This document shows, in pieces, positions 24,401 to 33,499 of a stretch of 64,000 bases of DNA. Where the stretch lies: assembly GCA_036260935.1 (NCBI GenBank), contig DATALQ010000018.1, positions 147,369 to 211,368 on the forward strand, read 5' to 3'. Source of the stretch: JAEYOM01 sp036260935 (GTDB lineage Bacteria; Bacillota; Clostridia; Acetivibrionales; DTU013). Below the pieces are notes generated by a model. That model was not told the origin of the DNA and ran no database searches. It saw only the letters and a list, made by a program, of their open reading frames with translations. The translations under genes were made by a program, and so were the position numbers. Numbering within the stretch: position 1 is the stretch's first letter; each line of letters opens with the position of its first letter.

Positions 24401-24433
24401 AGGCATAATCAGGGGCCTTATTTGATCATGCCT
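24401..24433 (+). other. intercistronic stem-loop before the binding-protein gene
   Basis: AGGCATAATCA pairs with TGATCATGCCT apart from one mismatch, around an 11-base loop. There is no T run, so it is more likely an RNA processing or stability element that raises binding-protein output relative to the permeases than a terminator. Confidence 0.4.
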
Positions 24434-24521
24434 GGAATTGCCGCTTACATAAACAAAGGTATTACCGGATAAAGACAAAATGCAAGGCAAACCCAAAAAA
24501 TTATTTTAAGGAGTGGAGACT

Positions 24522-26033
24522 ATGAAGGCAATGAAAAAGGTTCTGGCAATCGTTATCTGCATGACGTTGGTGCTGTCCCTTTGCGTATCTGCCAATGCAT
24601 TCGGCAGACCAAGCACGTCAAAATTTGTGACAATAACCTGGATGTACGAGGGCAATAACGTAACAGACGACAAAGCAGTTATGAAAAAGGTAAACGAATA
24701 TCTTAAAAAGAAGCTTAACTGCGAACTGAAGATGAAATGGCAAACCTGGGGCGACTTTGACAACAAGCAAACCCTGGCGATCAACGGCGGTGACAAGATT
24801 GACATCTACTTCACCAGCAGCTGGAATACAAACACGTACCAGGCGATGGCAAAGAAAGGTGCGTTCAGACGCCTTGACGACCCAAAGAACAATTTGCTCC
24901 AATCCTGCGCTCCGAACCTGTTTAAAACACTGCCCAGCGTTCTGGCCCAGGGAGCAATGGTGCCCGGTAAGAACGGCAAAGGAATTTATGCGATTCCGAC
25001 CTACAAAGAAATTGCCCAGCAGTATGTTTGGTGCTTTAACAAGAGAATTCTCGACAAGTATGGTATTACCGCCAGTCAGGTAACCGATTTGAAGAGCCTC
25101 GAACCGTTGATGAAGAAGATTAAGGAAGGCGAAGGCAAGGATTTCTACCCGATCAACTGTGACTTTACAGTTTGGGAGAGAGCACTTACAAATTCCGACC
25201 TGATCGATCCCAGCATGCTGCTCGATTATACCTTCAATCCGGTTAATCCTTCAAAATCAGGAAGGACACTCACCAGCCGTTATGAAAGCGCTGCTTTCAA
25301 AGCTTATGCCGAAACGATGCACAAGTATTTCCTGGCCGGTTATATCAACCCGGCGGCAACCACCAATACACAGACAATGAATGAAACATGGCAGAAAACT
25401 CTGACATCCGGACAGTGGGCATTTGAAATTTATCCATACTACCCGGGCAATGAGAATACAAGAACCGATACGTATAACTACAAGTTTACAGTCAAACCGG
25501 TTCAGGCCGGTTATATATCGACTACGTCTTCCAGAGGCGGCATGAACGCAATTTCAACTGTTTCAAAGAATCCGGACCGCGCGCTTATGCTGTTAAACCT
25601 CGTCAATACCGATTCCTATCTGCGTACGCTGCTTGCTTACGGTGTTGAGGGTGTACATTATAAGCTGGATGACGGCAGAGTATCATTGAAAGCGAAAAAT
25701 GGTTTCTCACCATGGGTTGCAGGTCTTGGAAATGTAAACATACTGCCTCTTACGGAGAGCGATCCGGCAGACCTCTATACAAGGCTGTTCCCCAGGTTTA
25801 ACAGAGCGGAAGGTTTGCCAATACTCGGTTATTCATTTGATGTTGATCCGGTTAAGACCCAGATGGCTACCCTCAATAACGTGGCAACTCAATACAACAT
25901 AGGGCTTCTTACAGGCGCTTCCGATCCGGCGACCAAGCTTCCCGAGTTTACAAAGAAGCTTAAAGCCGGAGGAATTGACGCTGTAGTTAAAGAAGCAAAT
26001 AAGCAGCTCGGTGCCTTCCTCAATGCCAAGTAA
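24522..26033 (+). CDS. secreted sugar ABC solute-binding protein (LipO/YtcQ-like)
   Basis: About 503 residues. The start is the ATG at 24522, eight bases after AAGGAG; an in-frame GTG at 24513 overlaps that ribosome site. The signal sequence MKKVLAIVICMTLVLSLC leads to SANAFG, which fits signal peptidase I cleavage after ANA. I see no canonical lipobox; the sequence at the Cys reads LSLC. The body contains VTITWMYEGNNV, NGGDKIDIYFTSSWN, DKYGITASQVTDLKSLEPL, typical of large oligosaccharide-binding proteins of the LplA/LipO type. It partners the two permeases just upstream and is closed by a strong terminator. The ligand is perhaps chitooligosaccharide, judged only from neighbours. Confidence 0.9.
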   Translation: MKAMKKVLAIVICMTLVLSLCVSANAFGRPSTSKFVTITWMYEGNNVTDDKAVMKKVNEYLKKKLNCELKMKWQTWGDFDNKQTLAINGGDKIDIYFTSSWNTNTYQAMAKKGAFRRLDDPKNNLLQSCAPNLFKTLPSVLAQGAMVPGKNGKGIYAIPTYKEIAQQYVWCFNKRILDKYGITASQVTDLKSLEPLMKKIKEGEGKDFYPINCDFTVWERALTNSDLIDPSMLLDYTFNPVNPSKSGRTLTSRYESAAFKAYAETMHKYFLAGYINPAATTNTQTMNETWQKTLTSGQWAFEIYPYYPGNENTRTDTYNYKFTVKPVQAGYISTTSSRGGMNAISTVSKNPDRALMLLNLVNTDSYLRTLLAYGVEGVHYKLDDGRVSLKAKNGFSPWVAGLGNVNILPLTESDPADLYTRLFPRFNRAEGLPILGYSFDVDPVKTQMATLNNVATQYNIGLLTGASDPATKLPEFTKKLKAGGIDAVVKEANKQLGAFLNAK

Positions 26034-26083
26034 TATGCCATGAAAGCTCGCATCCTGTAGAAATTATCATAAGCCGTAAAAAA

Positions 26084-26115
26084 ATGAGTCCGGTACAAAC
26101 CGGACTTATTTTTTA
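26084..26115 (+). terminator. intrinsic terminator after the sugar importer operon
   Basis: Stem AGTCCGGT, loop ACAA, ACCGGACT, extended by A-T and G-T pairs, followed by TTATTTTTTAT. It sits 50 bases after the binding-protein stop. Confidence 0.85.
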
Positions 26116-26213
26116 TGCAAAGAAAGCGTCAACAGCATTATATGGTAAAACCTTCGCGGAGATGGTACAATCATGGTTATAAAAAGCAAATGATCATCCC
26201 CAAGGAGGTCCCC

Positions 26214-28169
26214 ATGGTATTGATCCCATACCCGAAAAAACTGACGAACAGGAGCGGATCCTTTCATCTGGAACGGCCTGTAACGATACTTCTCGATACT
26301 TTCTGTGATTATTCCGATTATGAAGCGGCTTTGCTGCTGAAGGAGGAAATTCTGGGCAGGACCGGGATAACTCCCGCTATTACCAAGGGCGCCGCAGACA
26401 TGAATAAACTGGCAGCCCAACCTGCGGGAATGATCATTTTACAGAAGGCTGCTGCAGAACCCGGCAAGATTTCGGGCAAAGCCGGCAAAACAAAGATGGA
26501 AGCCGAAACTCATTTGGATTCGTATGAAACCCCGGACCCTTCCTACAGGCTGGTCGTAACTGAGGAAATGATTCTGGTATCAGGCTGTTCGGCCGCCGGC
26601 CTGCTTTACGGCGTACAAACGCTTAGGCAGATTATAAGGGGAAGCGCACCCGCGATACAATGCATGGAAATTGAAGACCGCCCTGATTTTGAGTACAGGG
26701 GCTTCTACCACGATATAACCAGGGGCAGGGTACCCAAGCTCACGACCCTGATGGAGCTCGCCGACAGGCTGTCATTTTACAAGATAAATCAGCTACAGCT
26801 TTACATAGAGCATACCTTTGCTTTCAGGACGCACAGCGAAATATGGTCCGATTCGGACCCGCTTACGGCCGAAGACATACTGGTTCTTGATGAGTACTGC
26901 AAAAAGAGAGGCATTGAATTGGTACCGTCGATCTCGACATTCGGCCACCTTTATCACGCGCTTGTTTCGAGATCCTTCGGCAGGCTCAACGAGTATGAAA
27001 AGCTTCCGGAGAAGCCGTTTACCTGGGTCGAGAGGATGCGGCACTATACTCTGGACGCAAGCAACCCGCAAAGCCTTCAGTTCGTGCGCGATATGATCGA
27101 TGAATACCTGCCGCTGTTTACATCGGACAAGTTCAATATCGGCTGCGATGAGACCTTTGACCTTGGAAACGGCCGAAACAAGCCTTTAGCGGAAAGCATG
27201 GGCAGGGGAAAGCTCTACCTTTACTTTGTCAGGGAAATTGTGAATTATGTGAAATCGCAAAAAAAGAAGGTCATGATGTGGGGGGACATACTTCTCAAGT
27301 ATCCCGAGGTTCTGAAGGATCTGCCGGAGGGTGTGATACTGCTCAACTGGAATTATGACCCGAATGCGGCTGAAGATGGTATCAGGGCGATTGCGGAAGC
27401 GGGGTTCGAACAGTATGCATGCCCCGGTGTGCAGGGCTGGAACAGGCTCATCAACGATATGGACGCTGCGAACAGGAACATAGCCGCGATGGTCTCGCAT
27501 GGCTTGAAATATGCTGCAAAGGGCATCCTTAACACGGATTGGGGAGATTTCGGGCATATAAATCTGCTCGCAGGCTCGATGCCTGGGGCGATATTCGGCG
27601 CAGGCCTTTCCTGGAATGGGGACAAATCGGAGGGACCCTCGGACGAAGAGATATCGAAACTCGAGTATGGTGATTTTTCGGGAAGGTATGTGGGCCTGGT
27701 AAGGGAACTGTCAAGGCAGGCAATACTCGACTGGGAAACGACTGTATTGTGGTATTACTCGACTACCGGCCTCGACGTGGATGACTATGGGTATCAAGAG
27801 CATTATCTGAAATGCATGCTCGAATGCGGCGAAGACAGTGTCAGAAAAGCATATGCCAGGATCGGGGAGCTGCAGGATGAACTCGCCGCCTTGAACTTAA
27901 GCGTTTACCCGAACAGGAGGCAGGATCTCAGGGAGATACTTGCTGCGGCTGAGGGACTTAGGCTGTCCCAGGCGCTGCTGCTCGTGATAAAGAAAGGGTT
28001 CCTCGGACAGAAGGATACGGGCTTGATACTGGCACCGCAGGAACTTGCGGTGAAGCTGGAATACTGGCTCATGGAATATAAGCGGGTTTGGCGTGAAAGG
28101 AACAGGGAGAGCGAGCTTTACAGGATCAAGGAAGTCATCACCGGCATCTGCCGGCTTTTAAGGGGATAA
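26214..28169 (+). CDS. GH20-family hexosaminidase-type glycoside hydrolase
   Basis: About 651 residues. The start is the ATG at 26214, right after AAGGAGG, although the frame is open from 26115. Residues about 1-140 are a GH20b-like N-terminal domain (VLIPYPKKLTNRSGSFHL, SGCSAAGLLYGVQTLRQI). The catalytic barrel begins YRGFYHDITRGRVPKL and carries the catalytic Asp-Glu pair in FNIGCDETFDLG (about 310-314). No signal peptide, so it acts in the cytoplasm on imported sugars. GH20 enzymes release terminal GlcNAc or GalNAc by substrate-assisted catalysis. It follows a sugar importer and precedes a signalling phosphatase by 34 bases. The exact linkage is unknown. Confidence 0.88.
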   Translation: MVLIPYPKKLTNRSGSFHLERPVTILLDTFCDYSDYEAALLLKEEILGRTGITPAITKGAADMNKLAAQPAGMIILQKAAAEPGKISGKAGKTKMEAETHLDSYETPDPSYRLVVTEEMILVSGCSAAGLLYGVQTLRQIIRGSAPAIQCMEIEDRPDFEYRGFYHDITRGRVPKLTTLMELADRLSFYKINQLQLYIEHTFAFRTHSEIWSDSDPLTAEDILVLDEYCKKRGIELVPSISTFGHLYHALVSRSFGRLNEYEKLPEKPFTWVERMRHYTLDASNPQSLQFVRDMIDEYLPLFTSDKFNIGCDETFDLGNGRNKPLAESMGRGKLYLYFVREIVNYVKSQKKKVMMWGDILLKYPEVLKDLPEGVILLNWNYDPNAAEDGIRAIAEAGFEQYACPGVQGWNRLINDMDAANRNIAAMVSHGLKYAAKGILNTDWGDFGHINLLAGSMPGAIFGAGLSWNGDKSEGPSDEEISKLEYGDFSGRYVGLVRELSRQAILDWETTVLWYYSTTGLDVDDYGYQEHYLKCMLECGEDSVRKAYARIGELQDELAALNLSVYPNRRQDLREILAAAEGLRLSQALLLVIKKGFLGQKDTGLILAPQELAVKLEYWLMEYKRVWRERNRESELYRIKEVITGICRLLRG

Positions 28170-28203
28170 GAAACACCGATATATGGAGTGAGAGGGTGTA
28201 TTT

Positions 28204-29907
28204 TTGAGATCAAAAAGTGCAATGAGCAGGGTAAAAGAATATAAGCATCTTGCCTGGCTGTTTGTCGTCGCGGTTGTTTCTGCCGTTCTTTTTGAAAACC
28301 TGTATTTATTCGAACCACTTTTCAGCCGCATGATAAATGTCTCGGAATACCTTTCCTGGCATACTATATTCGAATTCATCAGCATATTGGTATCGCTCTG
28401 TGTGTTTATACTGCCATATTATACTTACAGGCAAAACCACAGACTGAGGGGTATACTTATCGCAAATGTTTTCCTGACGACTGGCATCATAGATACGTTT
28501 CATACCCTGAGCTTCAAGGGCATGCCGTTTTTTTTCGTTGAAAACAGTACCGCGGACAGGGCGACGACCTTCTGGATCATTGCAAGGCTGATCGGAGCAA
28601 TAGGGCTCACATCTGTAAGCTTTATCAAAATTCACAGGAAATCCAATGCGGACCGGAGAGCTTTCTTTTTTGTTTCCATTTTGTTTTCTCTGTCTGTCTT
28701 TATAATTGTGACATATTTTCCAAATATCCTTCCGGTTATGTATGACGAAGCTGCCGGCGTGACTCAGATAAAAAAGCTTCTGGAATACGTGGTAATAGCT
28801 TTTCTGTGCTTTGCAGGAATCATGTATCTGCAGCAATATTTGAAAAAGCGGGACAATTCCAATCTTTTATTTTCAATAGCGATCATCGCTAGTATTTTCA
28901 GTGAGTTGGCATTTGTCAGATATAATTCCGTGTATGATATATATAATTACGCAGGACATGCTTACAAATTCATCTCTTACTTTATAATTTTCAGGGTAGC
29001 ATTCGTAAATAACGTAGAAAGACCGTATATGGCTTTGTATAAAGCAATAGACAAGTTGAAAAAATATACGGGCAACCTGAACAGGCTTGTTGCGCAGCGT
29101 ACAGAGGAGCTTCAAAATGCTAATCACAATTTGAATCTGATGAATGAGAAGCTATTGGATGATCTTGAGTATGCCCGTGACATTCAAAAATCAATATTGC
29201 CCGATAATCTGCCCGACAGTGATCAGGTGGCGTTTGAAGCAAGGTATTATCCTGCGGAGAGGGTAGGCGGAGATTTTTACAATGTTTTCAATCTTGACGA
29301 GCATAGGATCGGAATGTATATTGGCGATGTTTCAGGTCACGGGGTCCCGGCCGCGATGCTTACGGTGTTTTTGAATCAAAGCATAAAAACCACCAAAGAA
29401 CTGGATGGCAACAGGTTTGAGGTTATTGAACCTTCAAAGGTATTGAAAAATCTTTATGAATTATATAATAAAATCAATTTTAAGGACGAGGTCTACATAT
29501 TGGTCCTGTATGCGGTCTATGACGCAGAAACCGGGGAATTGACATATTCGTCGGCGGGCATGAATGCAAAACCGCTGGTAGTAAAAAGTAGCGGTGAGGT
29601 TATTGAAATGGACATTGCAGGGCTGCCCATCTGTAAGCTTATGAATATTTCTCCCGCTGATTATACCGATAGATCGATACGGCTGGATACCGGGGACAGA
29701 GTTTTCTTTTACACCGACGGTTTGATTGAACTCAAGGATGACGTAACAGGTGAAGCCTTCACTGCAGATCATTTGAAAGAACTTCTGTCTGCGAGTGATA
29801 TCAGCAGTTCGGATCTTTACGGCAAAATAGACAGTAAAATCAGACGCATTACAGAAAACGGCGGCTTAACGGATGACGCTACATTTTTCATGCTGCGGGT
29901 AAATTGA
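28204..29907 (+). CDS. MASE3-domain membrane sensor with SpoIIE/RsbU-type phosphatase
   Basis: 567 residues. Residues about 10-265 form a MASE3 sensor of about seven to eight TM helices (WHTIFEFISILVSLCVFIL, GIIDTFHTLSFKGMP, RLIGAIGLTSVSF). A coiled coil (about 280-325) leads to a PP2C-type SpoIIE domain: AEVGGDFYNVF-like block as ERVGGDFYNVFNLD, GDVSGHGVPAAMLT, SSAGMNAKPLVV, FYTDGLIEL, DDATFFMLRV, with the metal-binding Asp residues present. It should dephosphorylate an anti-sigma-antagonist-like target in response to a membrane signal. The start is the TTG at 28204, with GAGAGGG seven bases upstream. No antisigma or STAS gene is adjacent, so its partner lies elsewhere. Confidence 0.9.
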   Translation: MRSKSAMSRVKEYKHLAWLFVVAVVSAVLFENLYLFEPLFSRMINVSEYLSWHTIFEFISILVSLCVFILPYYTYRQNHRLRGILIANVFLTTGIIDTFHTLSFKGMPFFFVENSTADRATTFWIIARLIGAIGLTSVSFIKIHRKSNADRRAFFFVSILFSLSVFIIVTYFPNILPVMYDEAAGVTQIKKLLEYVVIAFLCFAGIMYLQQYLKKRDNSNLLFSIAIIASIFSELAFVRYNSVYDIYNYAGHAYKFISYFIIFRVAFVNNVERPYMALYKAIDKLKKYTGNLNRLVAQRTEELQNANHNLNLMNEKLLDDLEYARDIQKSILPDNLPDSDQVAFEARYYPAERVGGDFYNVFNLDEHRIGMYIGDVSGHGVPAAMLTVFLNQSIKTTKELDGNRFEVIEPSKVLKNLYELYNKINFKDEVYILVLYAVYDAETGELTYSSAGMNAKPLVVKSSGEVIEMDIAGLPICKLMNISPADYTDRSIRLDTGDRVFFYTDGLIELKDDVTGEAFTADHLKELLSASDISSSDLYGKIDSKIRRITENGGLTDDATFFMLRVN

Positions 29908-29937
29908 TCACTCAAACATAATCCTGTTTTCTCATGG

Positions 29938-29964
29938 GTTTACCCCGTTCAAAATGTGGTAAAC
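29938..29964. promoter_or_regulatory. inverted repeat just upstream of the Nramp gene
   Basis: GTTTACC (29938-29944) and GGTAAAC (29958-29964) form a perfect 7-bp inverted repeat with a 13-base spacer, ending seven bases before the start codon. It could be a metal-regulator operator or an RNA hairpin that affects initiation. Confidence 0.4.
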
Positions 29965-29971
29965 ATTTGAC

Positions 29972-31234
29972 ATGGAGCGTATTAAAGACAGATTTAATTC
30001 AAAACTGCATAACCCAATATATGGCGCTATCGATTTCTTAAAGTATATCGGGCCAGGGCTGATTGTCACAGTGGGTTTCATCGATCCCGGGAACTGGGCG
30101 TCCAACCTCGCCGCGGGGTCGGATTTCGGATATAGGTTGCTCTGGATAGTAACACTTTCGACCGCTATGCTGATCCTGCTGCAGCATAATGCCGCACATT
30201 TGGGGATCGCAACGGGCGACTGCCTGTCGGAGGCGGCTGCAAAGCATTTGAAGCCTGCGGCCTCGGTAACGCTTCTATCAACCGCGGTTCTGGCTTCCGT
30301 ATCAACGGCAATGGCTGAAATTCTCGGCGGTTCCATAGCGTTGCAGCTGCTGTTCAACATTCCGATAAAAATCGGGGCTGTGATGATATTGATACTTGTG
30401 CTGTGGATGCTTTTTTCAAATTCCTACCGGCGTCTGGAAAAGTGGATTATAGGGTTCGTGTCGGTCATTGGAATCTCGTTTGTTTATGAACTGAGCATGG
30501 TGCACACAAACTGGGGAGAAGTGGGGAGAAGCCTCTTTACTCCAAGCTTTCCGCATGGGTCCATGCCAATCATCATGGCTGTACTCGGCGCAGTAGTCAT
30601 GCCACACAATTTGTATCTCCATTCTGAAATAATTCAAAGCAGGCAATGGAACAAGGAAGACGACAAAATCATCGAAAGGCAGCTCAAATATGAGTTTGCC
30701 GACACATTGTTTTCTATGCTTGTCGGGTGGGCGATCAACAGTGCGATGATCATCCTTGCGGCTTCCACGTTTTTCAGCGGGCATATCAAGGTCAATGAAC
30801 TAACTCAAGCGCAGAGCCTTCTGGAACCGATGCTGGGGAAAAGCGCGGCTGTCGTTTTCGGAATAGCTCTTCTGGCTGCAGGCATATCCTCGGCCACCAC
30901 CGCAGGGATGGCAGGAGGAAGCATAGTAGCAGGGATGTTCAAGGAACCGTATGATATAAACGACATACATACCAGGGTCGGAACTGCGGGCGTGCTCTGC
31001 TTCGCAACGGCGGCTATTTTCCTGATATCCGACCCGTTCACGGGACTGGTCTACTCGCAGATGTTTTTGAGCATACAGCTTCCGGCCACGATATTCATGC
31101 AGGTATACCTTACCTCTTCCGGCAAGGTAATGGGGAAGTACAGAAATTCGGTCTCAAACAAAATTTTATTGCTGCTTACGGGCATCGTTGTCACCGTATT
31201 GAACATAATGCTGCTGATAAATGCACTACATTAA
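29972..31234 (+). CDS. Nramp-family divalent metal (Mn2+/Fe2+) transporter
   Basis: 420 residues with about eleven TM helices. TM1 carries the metal-binding GFIDPGNWASNLAAGS and TM6 the paired motif GAVVMPHNLYLHSEI, both canonical for proton-coupled Nramp/MntH carriers. It would import manganese or iron across the inner membrane. No clear Shine-Dalgarno precedes the ATG, but an inverted repeat does. The next genes encode a small Cys/His protein, ferritin and a peroxiredoxin, so the neighbourhood deals with metal uptake, iron storage and peroxide defence. Confidence 0.92.
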   Translation: MERIKDRFNSKLHNPIYGAIDFLKYIGPGLIVTVGFIDPGNWASNLAAGSDFGYRLLWIVTLSTAMLILLQHNAAHLGIATGDCLSEAAAKHLKPAASVTLLSTAVLASVSTAMAEILGGSIALQLLFNIPIKIGAVMILILVLWMLFSNSYRRLEKWIIGFVSVIGISFVYELSMVHTNWGEVGRSLFTPSFPHGSMPIIMAVLGAVVMPHNLYLHSEIIQSRQWNKEDDKIIERQLKYEFADTLFSMLVGWAINSAMIILAASTFFSGHIKVNELTQAQSLLEPMLGKSAAVVFGIALLAAGISSATTAGMAGGSIVAGMFKEPYDINDIHTRVGTAGVLCFATAAIFLISDPFTGLVYSQMFLSIQLPATIFMQVYLTSSGKVMGKYRNSVSNKILLLLTGIVVTVLNIMLLINALH

Positions 31235-31318
31235 TTGTTTAAACCGGTCTATTTAGTGGAAAGAAACTTGTATAAAATAATGACTGCCGCGTAAGGCAAT
31301 TATATGGAGGTGTCAGGT

Positions 31319-31447
31319 ATGAATAAAAAGGAATTTGTTGAAAAAGATATACTGAATAAAAATGAGGAATTGAATGTAATTCAGGACGAAGAAGTCTGCT
31401 CCCACGAATTTTCGGAAGGCTGCATCCTGAGGGAAGAACAGGCTTAG
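31319..31447 (+). CDS. 42-residue Cys/His-containing small protein upstream of ferritin
   Basis: ATG with GGAGGTG upstream at normal spacing; the frame runs 42 codons to TAG and is strongly acidic (start MNKKEFVEKDIL, then QDEEVCSHEFSEGCIL). Two Cys and one His in CSHEFSEGC could bind a metal ion. It lies 35 bases ahead of the ferritin gene and probably shares its transcript. I do not know a family; a metal-sensing or iron-delivery role is only a guess from context. Confidence 0.6.
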   Translation: MNKKEFVEKDILNKNEELNVIQDEEVCSHEFSEGCILREEQA

Positions 31448-31482
31448 TTTCAAAAGTGTACGTTATTAAGGAGTAGATGAAC

Positions 31483-32013
31483 ATGATAAGCGAAAGAATG
31501 GAAAAAGTACTAAATGATCAGATAAGAAAGGAATTTTTTTCGGCATACCTCTATCTTTCATATGAAGCATACTTTGCATCGAGGGACCTGAACGGGTTTG
31601 CCCATTGGTTCCGGGTGCAGGCAATGGAAGAAAGGGATCACGCCGTCATATTCTTCAACTACCTGAACCAGGTAGGAGGACGCATCAGGCTCCAGCCGCT
31701 GGAGGCGCCGGAATGGGACTACAAGTCCATCGAGGAAGTCCTTGTAAAGCAGTTGGAGCATGAACGCATGATAACAAAATCTATTTACGATATTGCCGAC
31801 CTTGCACAGGAAGAGCGCGACCATAAAACAGGTTCGTTTTTGAAATGGTTTATTGACGAACAGGCCGAGGAAGAGGCAAACGCGGAACAGAACCTGAACA
31901 GGGTCAGGCTTGTCGGTGAAAACGACGGCAGAGGCATACTGATGCTGGATAACGAAATGGCGGCCAGAGTCTATGTGGTTCCGGCGCCTTTGGCAGCAGC
32001 AGGCCAGCCTTAA
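31483..32013 (+). CDS. ftn: non-haem ferritin
   Basis: About 176 residues, the usual length for bacterial ferritin. The ferroxidase ligands sit in LNDQIRKEFFSAYLYLSYEAYF (first Glu and Tyr), AMEERDHAVIF (Glu-Glu and His), and WFIDEQAEEEA (Glu-Gln-Glu). It stores iron as ferric mineral in 24-mer cages in the cytoplasm. The ATG at 31483 is nine bases from AAGGAG and is preferred over the ATG at 31477, which is only three bases away. The peroxiredoxin gene follows after 13 bases, so iron storage and peroxide removal are co-expressed. Confidence 0.95.
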   Translation: MISERMEKVLNDQIRKEFFSAYLYLSYEAYFASRDLNGFAHWFRVQAMEERDHAVIFFNYLNQVGGRIRLQPLEAPEWDYKSIEEVLVKQLEHERMITKSIYDIADLAQEERDHKTGSFLKWFIDEQAEEEANAEQNLNRVRLVGENDGRGILMLDNEMAARVYVVPAPLAAAGQP

Positions 32014-32026
32014 TGGGGGCGATTTT

Positions 32027-32491
32027 ATGTTGAAAGCTGGTGAAAAAGCGCCGGGATTTAGTTTGAAATCCCATGACGGCAGTGAAATCAGCCTTTCCGA
32101 TTTCAAAGGAAAGAAAGTTGTCCTATATTTCTACCCGAAGGATGATACTCCCGGGTGTACAAAAGAGGCCTGCGGCTTCAGGGATGTATATGACTATATA
32201 CTGGAAGCTGGAGCGGTAGTCATCGGTATAAGCCCCGACAGCGGGGATTCCCACTCGAAGTTCAGGGCGAAATACAATCTCCCGTTTTACCTGTTGAGCG
32301 ACGAGGGCCACAAGGTTTCAGAGCTTTACGGTTCCTGGGGTGAAAAGAAAATGTACGGGAAGACAAGTATGGGTATAATAAGGTCCACCTTTATCATAAA
32401 CGGGGACCAGATTATTGAGAAAGCTTACCCAAAAGTTTCACCAGAGGGTCATGCAGATGAGATACTGGACTTTTTGAAAAGTGGCGGATGA
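32027..32491 (+). CDS. bcp: thiol peroxiredoxin of the Bcp/PrxQ type
   Basis: About 154 residues. Motif FYPKDDTPGCTKEACGFRD contains the peroxidatic Cys and a second Cys five residues later, the arrangement of atypical two-Cys PrxQ/Bcp enzymes. It reduces hydrogen and organic peroxides with thioredoxin. GGGGGCG precedes the ATG at 32027; the upstream extension to 31973 would overlap ferritin and is unlikely. It probably forms an operon with ferritin. Confidence 0.94.
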   Translation: MLKAGEKAPGFSLKSHDGSEISLSDFKGKKVVLYFYPKDDTPGCTKEACGFRDVYDYILEAGAVVIGISPDSGDSHSKFRAKYNLPFYLLSDEGHKVSELYGSWGEKKMYGKTSMGIIRSTFIINGDQIIEKAYPKVSPEGHADEILDFLKSGG

Positions 32492-32932
32492 TTCGCCGCG
32501 ATACAGGGATAGCTCACAAAGCCTATTTAATGAGGGGGCAGAAGAGATCGGCTATGAGGATGGCTGGATTTCTTTCCCCCCTTTTTTATGCGCTTCCATT
32601 GACGTTCGCTCAGACCATCCTTCCATTTTACACCAGTGACATTTTCGCTGAAACATTTCAAGGTGACATTATCATAGAACAAACACACACACTGGTTTCA
32701 ATAACTTGACTTATCGCCTGCCATATAATAACATTTAAACTGTAAACCGGCAGTTGACTGCTAAGGTTTATATCATGGCACATGTCCATACTTGTTAATA
32801 TTCGGCTGTGTTATGTAGTGCCGTGAAAGAGGTAGTTATCTGAAATTATCGTCGGGTTATACACTCGGGCTCCGACGTTTAGCGAAAAACTTAGGGATCT
32901 TTGTATATTAGTTCTATGTAGGAGAAACAGGT
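32492..32932. other. non-coding interval with a GC-rich hairpin
   Basis: 440 bases. A 73-codon frame at 32488-32709 has no ribosome site and no recognisable protein character. At 32850-32877 the arms CGTCGG and CCGACG enclose a 16-base loop, followed by GTTTAGCG. A related GC-rich hairpin lies at 34737-34761, so the two may mark cassette boundaries. Confidence 0.4.
32850..32877. repeat. GC-rich imperfect palindrome, copy 1
   Basis: CGTCGG, 16-base loop containing CGGGCT, CCGACG, then TTTAGCG. It stands out in AT-rich DNA and shares CGTCG and CGGGCTCCG with the hairpin at 34737-34761. Confidence 0.45.
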
Positions 32933-33400
32933 ATGAAATTTGAATTGAGGAAATTGAAAATTAGTGATGGTACTGATATTTACGAGATGTTGCAAGAAAT
33001 TCCTAATGATGAAGATGGGTTAGTTAATAATGTAAATGGAAAAACAATTGATGAATTTAGAGAATGGCTTCAGAATAATGATTTATTATCCGTGAGAAAA
33101 GATTCAATAGGATGGAAGGTTCCTACTACGACATTTTGGTTATATGTAGATGATCGGCCAGTCGGATTCGGTAAGCTGCGTCATTTTTTATCTGACGAGT
33201 TAAGAGAAAGAGGCGGGAACATAGGATATTCCATTAGACCAAGTGAACGTAAAAAGGGTTATGGTACAGTTTTACTTAAGTTGATAATTGAAGAAGCAAA
33301 AAAAATGAATATTGAGAAAGTATTACTTACGATTAGAAATAACAATGCAGCCTCAATTAAAGTTGCTCTTAACAATAATGGAAAAATTGAAAAAAGTTGA
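32933..33400 (+). CDS. GNAT-family N-acetyltransferase with frameshifted C-terminus
   Basis: 155 residues. The acetyl-CoA-binding stretch is intact as IGYSIRPSERKKGYGTVLLK, followed by KVLLTIRNNNAASIKVALNN, the RimJ/RimL-like end region. The frame stops at 33400 just after a run of six A (33390-33395). Skipping one base at that run continues in frame to VDDERHYIWIDC and a stop at 33434, which is the normal family ending. So this is either a sequencing or assembly error, a recent frameshift, or slippage. Substrate unknown. It is AT-rich and first in a set of small accessory genes. Confidence 0.8.
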   Translation: MKFELRKLKISDGTDIYEMLQEIPNDEDGLVNNVNGKTIDEFREWLQNNDLLSVRKDSIGWKVPTTTFWLYVDDRPVGFGKLRHFLSDELRERGGNIGYSIRPSERKKGYGTVLLKLIIEEAKKMNIEKVLLTIRNNNAASIKVALNNNGKIEKS

Positions 33401-33499
33401 TGATGAAAGGCATTATATTTGGATTGATTGTTGACATTTAATATAGGAAATACCAACCTCGGCTTAAACAGTCGGGCAATTTAGTTAACGAGGGGAAAG

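Noticed and set aside
32488..32709. 73-codon frame after the peroxiredoxin gene
   Set aside because: It overlaps the peroxiredoxin stop, has no ribosome site and no recognisable protein.
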